Shown here piece by piece: positions 7,325-15,640 of a stretch of 27,047 nucleotides of DNA. The notes below the pieces were generated by a model. It saw only the letters and a list, made by a program, of their open reading frames with translations. It searched no databases and was not told where the DNA came from. A program made the translations under genes and the position numbers. The stretch spans positions 1-27,047 of the forward strand of contig JANBQS010000195.1 of assembly GCA_027577415.1 (NCBI GenBank), given 5' to 3'. Positions within the stretch are counted from its first letter, which is position 1; every line of letters starts with the position of its first letter. The stretch is from Coemansia sp. RSA 922 (Eukaryota > Kickxellomycota > Kickxellomycetes > Kickxellales > Kickxellaceae).

Positions 7325-8359
7325 CTAGCCTACCAACTCGGTGCGCGGCTGCAGCTTGTCAGAGTCCATCTCCTCGCTACTCACTTCCTTCTCAGTGACA
7401 ATGGCTTGGCGGCGGTCAACGCGCTTTTCGTGGATACCCAAGATAACGAGGTAGGCGGCAAGGGCAACCCAATACAGGCAGTAAGAAATAATGGTACCGA
7501 ATGTAGCAATATTAGTCCAGCCCAAGATAGCGTTGAAAATACCCCATCCGCTATTGTCTTTGGCCTCGGGACTGCCGTAATCAAGCGCCCAGACATTGAC
7601 ACGGACATCAATAACACCCGATGCATCTGGATCAGCTCCAGCATACTTTGCAAACGCGTTCTCCTCAAAAAATCCGACAGACTTGGACATGAGTCCAGCT
7701 GCAATAAGGTAGAGCAGACAGGTAGAGATGACAAAGAACCAGTGGAACGACATGGCATTACCCGTGCGGTAAATAAGGTATCCAATGATAATACCGCAGA
7801 TGAGACCGACGATAACAGCGAGTGGAATGGACTTGGCCGTGGCACCTAGAGAAACGCCTCCGACAAACACTACGGCCTCGAGTCCCTCGCGCAGAACGGT
7901 GAGGAAGGGCAGATGGAAGAATAGGTACTTTTTCGAAAAGATCTTGAAATCAAACCACTTGCGCCACCCCGTCTTCTCTGATTGCTCAGTCATTGCAGCA
8001 GCAAGCTTGATACGCCACTTGTCTTGCATACGGCCCGACCGCAACATACCTACTCCCATGACTGTGATCATAACAACGGCTATGAGGCAGAATATACCCT
8101 CCCAAAGCATCTCTGCTTTACTCCATATGTCGTTGGCAACTGTGTAGAAAATTGCAATAAATGTAACGCCGATTACTAGACAGATTAGAAACCCGACCAA
8201 TGCTCCTATCCAGATTTGCTTGCGTGCTCGTTTGCGTGTCACTTCGTCGCTGCTAAACATCTGCTTGCTAAACGAAAGAAGCACAGAGATGATTACGCCT
8301 GCCTCAATGGTCTCGCGCAACACGATAAAGAAAATGGCGACGTTAAATACGTCCGCCAT
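7325..8359 (-). CDS. FTR1: high-affinity iron permease FTR1
   Basis: A 344-residue polytopic membrane protein of the FTR1/OFeT family. The two iron-binding R-E-x-x-E motifs are at 15-19 (RETIE) and 157-161 (REGLE), and the second falls within the usual spacing of fungal Ftr1. About seven hydrophobic segments are visible (roughly 5-30, 50-72, 85-105, 160-175, 180-200, 207-225, 285-312), with a DASG loop near 248 and a basic/acidic cytoplasmic tail. It transports the ferric iron made by a partner multicopper ferroxidase at the plasma membrane. That partner, FET3, is divergently transcribed across the adjacent 783-bp promoter, so the complex is encoded as a co-regulated pair. The start at 8359 has A at -3 and follows a TATATAA stretch. 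Confidence 0.95.
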   Translation of the reverse strand: MADVFNVAIFFIVLRETIEAGVIISVLLSFSKQMFSSDEVTRKRARKQIWIGALVGFLICLVIGVTFIAIFYTVANDIWSKAEMLWEGIFCLIAVVMITVMGVGMLRSGRMQDKWRIKLAAAMTEQSEKTGWRKWFDFKIFSKKYLFFHLPFLTVLREGLEAVVFVGGVSLGATAKSIPLAVIVGLICGIIIGYLIYRTGNAMSFHWFFVISTCLLYLIAAGLMSKSVGFFEENAFAKYAGADPDASGVIDVRVNVWALDYGSPEAKDNSGWGIFNAILGWTNIATFGTIISYCLYWVALAAYLVILGIHEKRVDRRQAIVTEKEVSSEEMDSDKLQPRTELVG

Positions 8360-8707
8360 TGTTATATAAAAAAGTTATAAAGTTGTAAAAATAAAAAAAG
8401 AGGTTGAGCTTTTTAGACAGAAAGCGAGAAGAAAGTGGGGGAGGAGGAGAAAGTGACTTAAGAACATAATTGCTTTCCGAGGAAAGGAGGTGTGATCGGA
8501 TTGTGTTGGAGAGAATGCGGCAAGAGTTGGTGCAATTGTTATTGCTACAGACAGACACGGAATAGCCGGAGGGCGAGGAGGGGGGGAGCTTGGGTGGCCG
8601 GCGTTTTTCAATTTGGGGAGGCGTGGGTATGACATTGAGTCCGTAAGAGGTTTCAATCAAGTGTTTCCATTTATGCACTCACTTTTACAGAAAGGAAGGT
8701 TCTTTTC

Positions 8708-8716
8708 ATCGGATAA
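8708..8716 (+). promoter_or_regulatory. near-consensus iron-GATA site 1
   Basis: ATCGGATAA matches ATCWGATAA at 8 of 9 positions (G instead of A/T at position 4). It is 349 bp from FTR1 and 427 bp from FET3, 40 bp from site 2 in the opposite orientation. Confidence 0.45.
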
Positions 8717-8756
8717 GGAAAAAAAAATATGCCGCCGAGACATTTAAAATTTTTTC

Positions 8757-8765
8757 TTATCTGTT
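8757..8765 (-). promoter_or_regulatory. near-consensus iron-GATA site 2
   Basis: TTATCTGTT reads AACAGATAA on the - strand, 8 of 9 matches to ATCWGATAA. Together with site 1 it makes an inverted pair in the shared promoter, a configuration suited to a GATA protein with two zinc fingers. Confidence 0.45.
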
Positions 8766-8794
8766 GGGCAGTTTGTTTCCATTTTTATGTCGAT

Positions 8795-8818
8795 CGGGAC
8801 GTTCTGTCCCGGAATTCC
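8795..8818. promoter_or_regulatory. adjacent dyads CGGGAC-N5-GTCCCG and GGAATTCC
   Basis: CGGGAC (8795-8800) and GTCCCG (8806-8811) form a perfect 6-bp inverted repeat with a 5-base spacer, and GGAATTCC (8811-8818) is a perfect palindrome sharing the last base. They lie about 330 bp upstream of FET3. CGG-N-CCG-like dyads are the usual targets of fungal Zn2Cys6 activators, but the regulator is unknown. Confidence 0.35.
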
Positions 8819-9142
8819 CGCAATCTGATGATAGAATGCCCGTGTCATTAACAGAAGATGTTGGTGTGACTAAGGGCCATGAGGAGATGTGTAGGAAAAA
8901 TTTTCAAAGAGACGGCGGCAGCGGCTCTTTCTTTTTGCATTGTCGGTATAAAGGTGCTACTGCTCTTGATGTTGTTCCAAGCTGCTGTTTACATTTTTTT
9001 TTTTTTCGTACCAGCGCCTGCCTTCTCCCCCCCATCCCCACATCTTTCTTTTTGTTCCTTGCAGTTTGGGATATTTTTTTTCTCTCTATCGCTCTTTTTG
9101 AGCTTTTATTCTTACTAGCTGTTATCTTTTCTTTTTTTTTCA

Positions 9143-10972
9143 ATGTTTGGGAGGTCATCGTCCTTTGCGGCGGCTGTGGCTATCGTCCTTGGTTGTTGCC
9201 ATATGGCAGCTGCAGAAGACGTCAAGTACTACTGGGACATTGGTTATGTAAAGGCGAACCCCGATGGACAATTGGAACGACAAGTAATCGGAGTTAACGG
9301 AGCATGGCCACCCCCTCCCCTACACGTATCGCTTAACGACACGCTTATAATCGAAGCCCGCAATTCCCTTGATACGCCCACCACTCTACACGCTCACGGT
9401 ATGTACCAGAACGGAACCAACTACATGGATGGACCATATATGGTGACTCAGTGCGGTATTCCTCCTGGTCAGAACATGACGTATAGAATCCCTATTACTC
9501 AAACCGGCACATACTGGATCCACGCTCACTACGGCGCGCAATACGTCGACGGAATCAGGGCACCGCTTATTCTTCATAATCCCAAGGAACCTCATAAATA
9601 CGATGACGAAATTATCGTTACCCTCGAGGACTGGTATCATGATCAAGCATCGGGCTTGTTGAAGGAGTTTTTGAGCTGGAAAAACCCCGGTGGCGCTGAG
9701 CCCGTTCCCAATGGCGCTCTTATTGGGTCGGTAGGCGGTGACAAGCACAAGATTATCGACTTTACGCCCGGCAAGACTTACCGCCTGCGGCTGATCAACA
9801 TGTCGGCACTGGCCATGTTCCATTTCTCTATTGAAGGCCATAAGATGCACGTCATCGAGGTCGATGGTGTCGATACTGAGCCGATGGAGGTCGGTAATGT
9901 GCGGCTGGCGGCGGCTCAGCGCACATCGGTGCTCGTCACGGCGCTCAATTCGACGGGCAGCAACTACTTGTTCCACGCCGACATGGACACTGACATGTTT
10001 GACAACATCCCAGAGACCCTCAATTACAACTCGACGGGTCTGATCAGGTACAACAAGGGTGCCGATGTTAGACGCGACAAGGGGGAGCCCGACTGGTCGG
10101 CGTTCAACGACATTGACTTGGTACCACTCGACGGCATGGAGGCGCTCGGATTCGACGTCACATACTCGTTGGACGTTTATTTCAACCAGTATACGGATGC
10201 GCTGAACCACGGAACATTCAACAACATTACTTATGTGATGCCCAAAGTGCCGACAATGTTTACCGCCTTGAGCATGGGCGCTGATGCGCTTAATGCCACG
10301 GTGTACGGCCCGCAGACTAACGCGCACATGGTGGGCCATATGCAAGATGTGCAACTGGTAGTCAACAACTTTGATGCTGGCAATCATCCGTTCCACCTAC
10401 ACGGTCATCATTTCCAGCTCATCGAACGCGGACCCGCACCCTACGACCCTACTTTCAATCCGAGACCCAAATCAGCTCCAGCAAGACGCGATACTGTCAC
10501 TATTCCTAGTATGGAGTACGTTATTCTGCGGTTCCGTGCTGATAACCCCGGCACGTGGCTGTTCCACTGCCATATTGAGTGGCATATTGAAGGCGGCCTC
10601 AATATGGTTATTATTGAGGCGCCCGACGTCATGCAGAAGCGTATTCGCGTGCCGCAGCAGATCCTCGACCAGTGCGCGGCTGCTGGCATTCCTACGTCGG
10701 GCAACGCTGCTGGGCGTGAGGGATATGATCTGAGAGGAGCGCCCGAGGGACCGTACCCGTACCCACTGGGCTGGACGAGCAAGGCCAAGGGCGCGATGGC
10801 TGGGTGTATCTTGTCGGCGCTGGTCGGATTTGCGTCAATTATCTGGTATGGGTGGAGCTCGCAGCAGAGCTACAAGCCAGTAGCGACAGCCGACGACAGC
10901 GAGGAATTAGATGCGGCCGAGACGCAAGGCAGGTTTGGCCGAATGGACCCTGACAGTGCGGCTATTAATTAA
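9143..10972 (+). CDS. FET3: plasma-membrane multicopper ferroxidase FET3
   Basis: A 609-residue type I membrane multicopper oxidase. A signal peptide (about 1-24) is followed by three cupredoxin domains with copper ligands HAHG (83-86), HAHYG (127-131), HPFHLHG (415-421) and HCHIEWH (475-481), and an axial Leu at 486. Residues that give Fet3 its iron specificity are conserved in place: E186 in AEPVPN, Asp in MDTDMFD (281-287) and D411 in NNFDAGN. There are several N-glycosylation sequons. A transmembrane helix lies near 558-578, before a short acidic cytoplasmic tail. It oxidises ferrous to ferric iron at the cell surface and hands it to Ftr1, encoded divergently next door. The presence of all three iron-site acidic residues argues for ferroxidase over laccase. 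Confidence 0.95.
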   Translation: MFGRSSSFAAAVAIVLGCCHMAAAEDVKYYWDIGYVKANPDGQLERQVIGVNGAWPPPPLHVSLNDTLIIEARNSLDTPTTLHAHGMYQNGTNYMDGPYMVTQCGIPPGQNMTYRIPITQTGTYWIHAHYGAQYVDGIRAPLILHNPKEPHKYDDEIIVTLEDWYHDQASGLLKEFLSWKNPGGAEPVPNGALIGSVGGDKHKIIDFTPGKTYRLRLINMSALAMFHFSIEGHKMHVIEVDGVDTEPMEVGNVRLAAAQRTSVLVTALNSTGSNYLFHADMDTDMFDNIPETLNYNSTGLIRYNKGADVRRDKGEPDWSAFNDIDLVPLDGMEALGFDVTYSLDVYFNQYTDALNHGTFNNITYVMPKVPTMFTALSMGADALNATVYGPQTNAHMVGHMQDVQLVVNNFDAGNHPFHLHGHHFQLIERGPAPYDPTFNPRPKSAPARRDTVTIPSMEYVILRFRADNPGTWLFHCHIEWHIEGGLNMVIIEAPDVMQKRIRVPQQILDQCAAAGIPTSGNAAGREGYDLRGAPEGPYPYPLGWTSKAKGAMAGCILSALVGFASIIWYGWSSQQSYKPVATADDSEELDAAETQGRFGRMDPDSAAIN

Positions 10973-11100
10973 AATCACATGTAAAAGGCTCTCTCAGGCT
11001 CTCGCCCCTATTCCTTTCAACAGATAAAATGGATTCTCGTATCTCTCTCTCTTTCTTTCTCGTTATCTAAATATTTTCCTCTTTTATAAACTAATTCACA

Positions 11101-13056
11101 ATGTTTTACTCTGTCGCTTTGCCCGGCACGGCCAAAGATAAAAGCGAGACGCCAGTGCACCGCTACCCGACTGCAGTAAAAGGACTGACATCATGCGCGC
11201 CTCCAGCCGTAAACACAGTATACGGGGCGTTCCTACACCGGCTGAGTTTGGATCCAGACCGGCAGACCATGGGCCAGCGCCCCGTACTCCGAGCCGGCGA
11301 CTATGAGCGCAAAGTGAAGCCTATTCTGGGCCCATACGAGTGGCTGACATACCGACAGATCAACGAAATAACATTAGAGCTAGGCGCTGGCCTCTCCAAG
11401 CTCTTAAGGGCAGACTTGCCGCCGAGGGTGGTGATTTATGCGCCAACATCGCGGCAGTGGACGCTGTGTATGCTGGCTTGCTACTCGCAGGGCTTGCAGG
11501 TCGTCACGGCGTACGACACGCTGGGCGACGAGGGCCTCGTCCATGCAATGAATGAGACCAGGGCGCAGATCGTCTTTGCAAAGGCTGACCAGCTGCCGAC
11601 GCTGCGGCGCGTATCATCGCGCATCACCTCTGTCCACACTGTCGTATATTACTCTGACGCGTGCGGCATGCCAGAGGCAGCGCAGGATGCACTCAAAGAT
11701 ATCAAGCTGGCCGTGGATATCGACAGCCTGCAGCGCCTGGGCCGCGAGTGGCCGAAAGACGCGTGCCCGGGTCGCAGCGGCTCGGACACGGCACTGGTCA
11801 TGTATACGAGCGGCTCGACGGGCGCGCCGAGGGGCGTGCTGGTGGCTCATGGCGGCATATTGGCCGTGTGTGGGGCAATTGAGCAGCTAGTGCCTGACGT
11901 CATCGACCGAGCAGCAGACCGCGTGCTGTCGTACTTGCCACTGTCCCACGTGCTGGCGTTTTTCGTCGAAGTGTTCTGCCTGTACTCGGGCCTGGCTATT
12001 GGCTACGGAACACCGCGTACTCTGGCTGACGACTGCGTCGAAAATAGCATGGGCGACCTGCGAGCACTGCGCCCAGCTGTTATGCTCGGAGTGCCGCAAG
12101 TATGGGCGGCCATGCGAGGCAATATTCTGCGCCAAGTCGCTCAGCGACCAGCCGCCATTCAGTGGCTGTTCCACGCCGCAGTCGAGGCCAAAACGTGGCT
12201 CTCAGCCTGGGGCCTGCCCACTGGCATTCTGGACGCCGTGGTGTTTAGGCGGACGAGGGCTGGCACGGGCGGGTGCTTGAAGATCGCGATCACCGGCGGT
12301 GCTCAGATCAGCGCGCCAGTGCAAAAGTTCATTGCCGCTGCCATTTGCCCAATGATCCACGGATACGGCCTCACTGAGGCGTCGGGTCTTGTTTCGGTGC
12401 AGATACCAGGCGACCTGTCATTGGGCAACGTCGGAGCGCCAATGCCCTCGGTCGAAGTCAAGCTCGTTGATGTGCCCGAAGCCGGATACTTTGCAGCCAA
12501 TCAGCAGGGCGAGATCTGTGTACGCGGGCCCTCGGTGTTCCAGGGCTACTTGGACAATGACGAGCTGACCAGGGAAACCGTCACCGAGGACGGCTGGCTG
12601 CGGACCGGCGATGTTGGCCAGTGGGTGGAGGGAGGTCGATTGGCTGTCATCGATCGGATCAGAAATCTGGTAAAAATGGCTACTGGCGAGTTTGTCGCTC
12701 TCGAAGCACTCGAGTCCGCCTATGCTGTCAGTGCCTATGTTGCTCATATTTGCGTTGTCGCTGATGCTCGCATGCGTCGCCCCTGCGCTCTAGTGAGTCT
12801 GACTGAGCAGACTACACATAGCGTCACTGCTGATATGGTCTATAATGATCTTCTGGCTGCTGGGCGCTTGGCGGGTCTTCCGCCACCACATATGCTGGCA
12901 CATATTCGCATCGACCCTGAGCCATGGACACCCGAGAACGGCCTGCTGACTGCTGCCAACAAGCTACGTCGCTCAGCTATTCACAAGCGCAATGAATCAA
13001 GTCTTCAAGCAATGTTTGAGCTCATGGACCGGCGAGGCGAACGCTTGTCGGAATAG
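11101..13056 (+). CDS. long-chain fatty-acid-CoA ligase (acyl-CoA synthetase)
   Basis: A 651-residue member of the ANL adenylating superfamily. The P-loop MYTSGSTGAPRG is at 234-245, YLPLSHVLAFFVE at 278-290, the adenylate-binding GYGLTEASG at 421-429, and the hinge motif DGWLRTGD at 497-504. The FACS-type DRIRNLVKMATGEFVALEALES (about 518-539) is in the long-chain rather than short-chain form. It activates long-chain fatty acids to acyl-CoA with ATP for lipid synthesis or beta-oxidation. No signal peptide or PTS1 is visible (it ends GERLSE). Its relation to yeast Faa1-4 or Faa2 cannot be settled by eye. The pyrimidine-rich leader with TATAAA at about 11085 lies just before the start. Confidence 0.92.
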   Translation: MFYSVALPGTAKDKSETPVHRYPTAVKGLTSCAPPAVNTVYGAFLHRLSLDPDRQTMGQRPVLRAGDYERKVKPILGPYEWLTYRQINEITLELGAGLSKLLRADLPPRVVIYAPTSRQWTLCMLACYSQGLQVVTAYDTLGDEGLVHAMNETRAQIVFAKADQLPTLRRVSSRITSVHTVVYYSDACGMPEAAQDALKDIKLAVDIDSLQRLGREWPKDACPGRSGSDTALVMYTSGSTGAPRGVLVAHGGILAVCGAIEQLVPDVIDRAADRVLSYLPLSHVLAFFVEVFCLYSGLAIGYGTPRTLADDCVENSMGDLRALRPAVMLGVPQVWAAMRGNILRQVAQRPAAIQWLFHAAVEAKTWLSAWGLPTGILDAVVFRRTRAGTGGCLKIAITGGAQISAPVQKFIAAAICPMIHGYGLTEASGLVSVQIPGDLSLGNVGAPMPSVEVKLVDVPEAGYFAANQQGEICVRGPSVFQGYLDNDELTRETVTEDGWLRTGDVGQWVEGGRLAVIDRIRNLVKMATGEFVALEALESAYAVSAYVAHICVVADARMRRPCALVSLTEQTTHSVTADMVYNDLLAAGRLAGLPPPHMLAHIRIDPEPWTPENGLLTAANKLRRSAIHKRNESSLQAMFELMDRRGERLSE

Positions 13057-13254
13057 TCCATACTAGAAAGCCCAAAGACCTATTTTTTTTTTGTTTGTAG
13101 TAAGGAATTCTTTTTTAAAAGACACACCAAGGGCTTTCTTTTTTCAACAAATAAATGCCATTGAAGAGGAGGGTAGCAAGAGAACAATGTCATTCTTGTC
13201 TGTCTACCTTGTCTTGCTTAAAACAAAAAATAAAATATATTCCTCATCATCATC

Positions 13255-13497
13255 ATGTCACTTGGTCTATACTGCATATTCGCCATATTGTTCGCTGGCC
13301 TGGTACTCGCTGCCCCTACTACGCCTGGCACTGATGAGCTTCCTCCTCAAGCATCGCAGAAACCAAAGTTTTCGGGTCTCGAAATAGGATTCATAGTAGC
13401 TACCGTCGTTGTAGCGCTACTCATGTGCTGGGCGACCCTGTGTTGTTGTTGCGGCATTGGAAGAAAAAAGAAGAATACACAGCAGCCCATCGCCTAA
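13255..13497 (+). CDS. small signal-peptide/single-TM protein with juxtamembrane Cys cluster, 80 aa
   Basis: The ATG at 13255 ends a CAT trinucleotide run. The protein has a signal peptide (about 1-20, ending LVLAAP) and a proline-rich ectodomain of some 20 residues. A membrane segment follows (about 41-62, GFIVATVVVALLMCWATL), running straight into CCCCGIG and a basic tail RKKKNTQQPIA. The four consecutive cysteines at the cytoplasmic membrane face are a likely palmitoylation site (inference). The plan is like the 81-aa protein at 1022-1267. No family is recognised. It lies between the acyl-CoA synthetase and arrestin genes on the same strand with its own AT-rich leader. Confidence 0.65.
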   Translation: MSLGLYCIFAILFAGLVLAAPTTPGTDELPPQASQKPKFSGLEIGFIVATVVVALLMCWATLCCCCGIGRKKKNTQQPIA

Positions 13498-13634
13498 ATT
13501 ATTTCCGAAACATCGGACCCCTAGACCCACGAAAAAAAAAAAAAAAAATCAAGCAGCACGTACCCTCTTCTTCTTTAGCTTTCTTCTTTCATATTCTTTT
13601 TTATTATTATAAATTTATATTATACATTCTCAAT

Positions 13635-15593
13635 ATGGTCTTTACTAGCAGTGCGCTTGACGTGCGGCTGGAATTTGACGACCCACCTACTGGAACCTAC
13701 GACTCTACTACAGACTCTACCATATTGACTGGCTTTGCCCTAGTACGCGTACAAAAGGCTGCTTCGGCAGTTCACGGCATTCGGATAGAATTCACTGGCG
13801 AAGAAGTAGTAAACCTACGCGCCTGGTCCTCATTGAGCTCTACAACCATCAGTAGACAAGTGCTTTGCCAGCGCATAACTGTGCATAAAGGCGGAGTACT
13901 ACACGAGGGCCAACACCGTTTTGCATTCCGTCTAAGAATACCAGCGTGGGTTCCCTCGTCTTTGGATAAAAGTGACCTATGTCGTATACGCTACGTAATG
14001 CGCGCAGTAGTAGAACGACCAAAAGTAGCCGGGCTTAGTCTTGTGTGCGAGGAGGAAATAGAATGTCGCCGTTTGCGTGCCTCTCGACGTCTAGCTAGGC
14101 GTAAGCGTATTGACCAGTCGGTTGGCTGTCCTGATGGCTCTTGTCACGTACGATTCACTGGATCTATCAGTCGAGATGTTGTAAAGCCAGGCGCACAGAT
14201 TAAACTAGACGTCTCTGCTCGCACTTCTGATGCTCGCTTTGGCTTGCGACTGTTGGCAGCTAATTTCGCTGAATGTGTTATGTGCCACGTACAAGTCAAG
14301 GGAGAAGAGCGACTGGTTAACAAAATCACAAACTTGGTTCCTTGCCGCCTGGACGCCCTGCCGAGTGTCGTTGAGGGCAATGACGGGTTTCAGAGCGATG
14401 CTGTGAAGCACCATGTGAATCGAGGGTCCATGCGTAGCGATCCTGGCGGCGTATCGACCTCTGTACAGTGCGCATCTCCTACGGCCTCGGATATCGAGGC
14501 TGTAACTAATGTCAATGCACGACGGCATTTGACGCGAGGTATACGCAAAACACGATCACGCTTAGCAGTACTACTGCGAAGTACTAGTCCCGCCACCGAA
14601 CCAATCCCACCACAACCTATTCCTACCGCGCCATCTTCACCTCAATTCCTTTTGCACCCTTCCAGCGCTTCAGGAAGAATATCTTCTCAGCTCAATGTCG
14701 TGCGTCAGATTCGTGCCTCGCAGATCATCCAAGTGCCATTGGGTCTGAGTCAGTTCTCCAGTGAGTACATTTCTCGCGAGTACCGTCTAATGGTCGTTGC
14801 CGAAGTTGCGCCACTTGTCGACCCCGAGGTTAATGGCAATTCCATTCACACTAACGATTCATCCGTGCCGCATATGAGGCTACCTAGACCGACGCCACCA
14901 TCGATGAGCCCAGCACAACTACGTGCTGATAGTCGGAGGAGACGCTCCTCATCGGCTTCATCATCATCGTCAGATAGTGCCGTGTCAGTGGGTTCAGGAA
15001 CTGTCGAAAATGGAGCTCAGTCAGTTGCTCCACCGTCTCCGCGATGGACCATATCCGAAAACTCGTCGGCAATTGCTGGCTGGCCTGTAGAAGTAGTCGA
15101 GCGTTTTGACGTGCGCTTTGATGAACTCGTGTCGTCAACCTCATCAAAGCAGCAGTTATTATCGCCTATTGCTGTTACAACCCCCTCTGATGCAGAGTTG
15201 ATAGCTGGCGAGTATACTTTTTATCCAGCATCGCACGCCATTGACGAGGTTTTGACTCCTTCGTTGTCTGAGCCCGGAACTGCTGAATTGCCTGCACTGG
15301 GGCTGCAGTCGTCGTCTTCGCCAGCATCCTCGGAACATCAGCGTTCTGGGGATAGTGTAACACGCGGACATCATCGGCGTACGTCATCGGGCTTGGTGGG
15401 ATTTCTAATGCGGGGATTCCGCTCTAGCTCTTCCGCCACTGTACCCTGTGCCTCACCGCCGCCTATGCCAGTGACACCACCACAAGTAGAGTCTTTGCGT
15501 TTGGGCGATGGGCGCCGACGGCTCAACCACGTACGAAGTGTCAGCTCAGTTGTACATGGCTCGAGAGATACTCAAAGACGACAACAATTCTAA
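13635..15593 (+). CDS. arrestin-like (alpha-arrestin) trafficking adaptor, 652 aa
   Basis: I chose the ATG at 13635; the frame is open back to 13425 but that part overlaps the preceding gene and is low-complexity. Arrestin_N spans about 5-150 (LDVRLEFDDPP, VHGIRIEFTGEE, and EGQHRFAFRLRIP, typical of the N-domain beta-sandwich). Arrestin_C begins near CHVRFTGSISRDVVKPGAQI (about 173-192) and is split by a long Ser/Pro-rich insert (about 250-350) before QIIQVPLGL and EYRLMVVAEV. The C-terminal 250 residues are Ser/Pro-rich and likely disordered. Alpha-arrestins recruit Nedd4/Rsp5-type ubiquitin ligases to membrane transporters. I see no PPxY motif in this protein, which is unusual for that role. 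Confidence 0.75.
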   Translation: MVFTSSALDVRLEFDDPPTGTYDSTTDSTILTGFALVRVQKAASAVHGIRIEFTGEEVVNLRAWSSLSSTTISRQVLCQRITVHKGGVLHEGQHRFAFRLRIPAWVPSSLDKSDLCRIRYVMRAVVERPKVAGLSLVCEEEIECRRLRASRRLARRKRIDQSVGCPDGSCHVRFTGSISRDVVKPGAQIKLDVSARTSDARFGLRLLAANFAECVMCHVQVKGEERLVNKITNLVPCRLDALPSVVEGNDGFQSDAVKHHVNRGSMRSDPGGVSTSVQCASPTASDIEAVTNVNARRHLTRGIRKTRSRLAVLLRSTSPATEPIPPQPIPTAPSSPQFLLHPSSASGRISSQLNVVRQIRASQIIQVPLGLSQFSSEYISREYRLMVVAEVAPLVDPEVNGNSIHTNDSSVPHMRLPRPTPPSMSPAQLRADSRRRRSSSASSSSSDSAVSVGSGTVENGAQSVAPPSPRWTISENSSAIAGWPVEVVERFDVRFDELVSSTSSKQQLLSPIAVTTPSDAELIAGEYTFYPASHAIDEVLTPSLSEPGTAELPALGLQSSSSPASSEHQRSGDSVTRGHHRRTSSGLVGFLMRGFRSSSSATVPCASPPPMPVTPPQVESLRLGDGRRRLNHVRSVSSVVHGSRDTQRRQQF

Positions 15594-15640
15594 CCACCGA
15601 AAAAGTACATTGTTGTATTAAGTACAAAAAATTTTCTTAT

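Larger units (their letters stand above)
8360..9142. promoter_or_regulatory. divergent FTR1-FET3 promoter region
   Basis: This 783-bp gap is the only DNA between the starts of FTR1 (minus) and FET3 (plus). A TATATAA sequence is next to the FTR1 ATG. The FET3 side ends in a long pyrimidine-rich leader (about 8990-9140). Two GATA sites in opposite orientation occur at 8708-8716 and 8757-8765, and a dyad cluster at 8795-8818. A further WGATAA-type core, read as TTATCT, is at 9122-9127 close to the FET3 ATG. Shared iron repression by a GATA factor is an inference from these sites and from how such pairs are controlled in other fungi. Confidence 0.7.

Noticed and set aside
8764..9297. 177-codon frame overlapping the start of FET3.
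   Set aside because: It begins with TTG, consists of leader pyrimidine runs, and overlaps the FET3 signal peptide in another frame.
13425..13634. N-terminal extension of the arrestin.
   Set aside because: It overlaps the end of the 80-aa gene, encodes poly-Lys/Phe low complexity, and is not arrestin-like; ATG 13635 begins just before the first arrestin strand.
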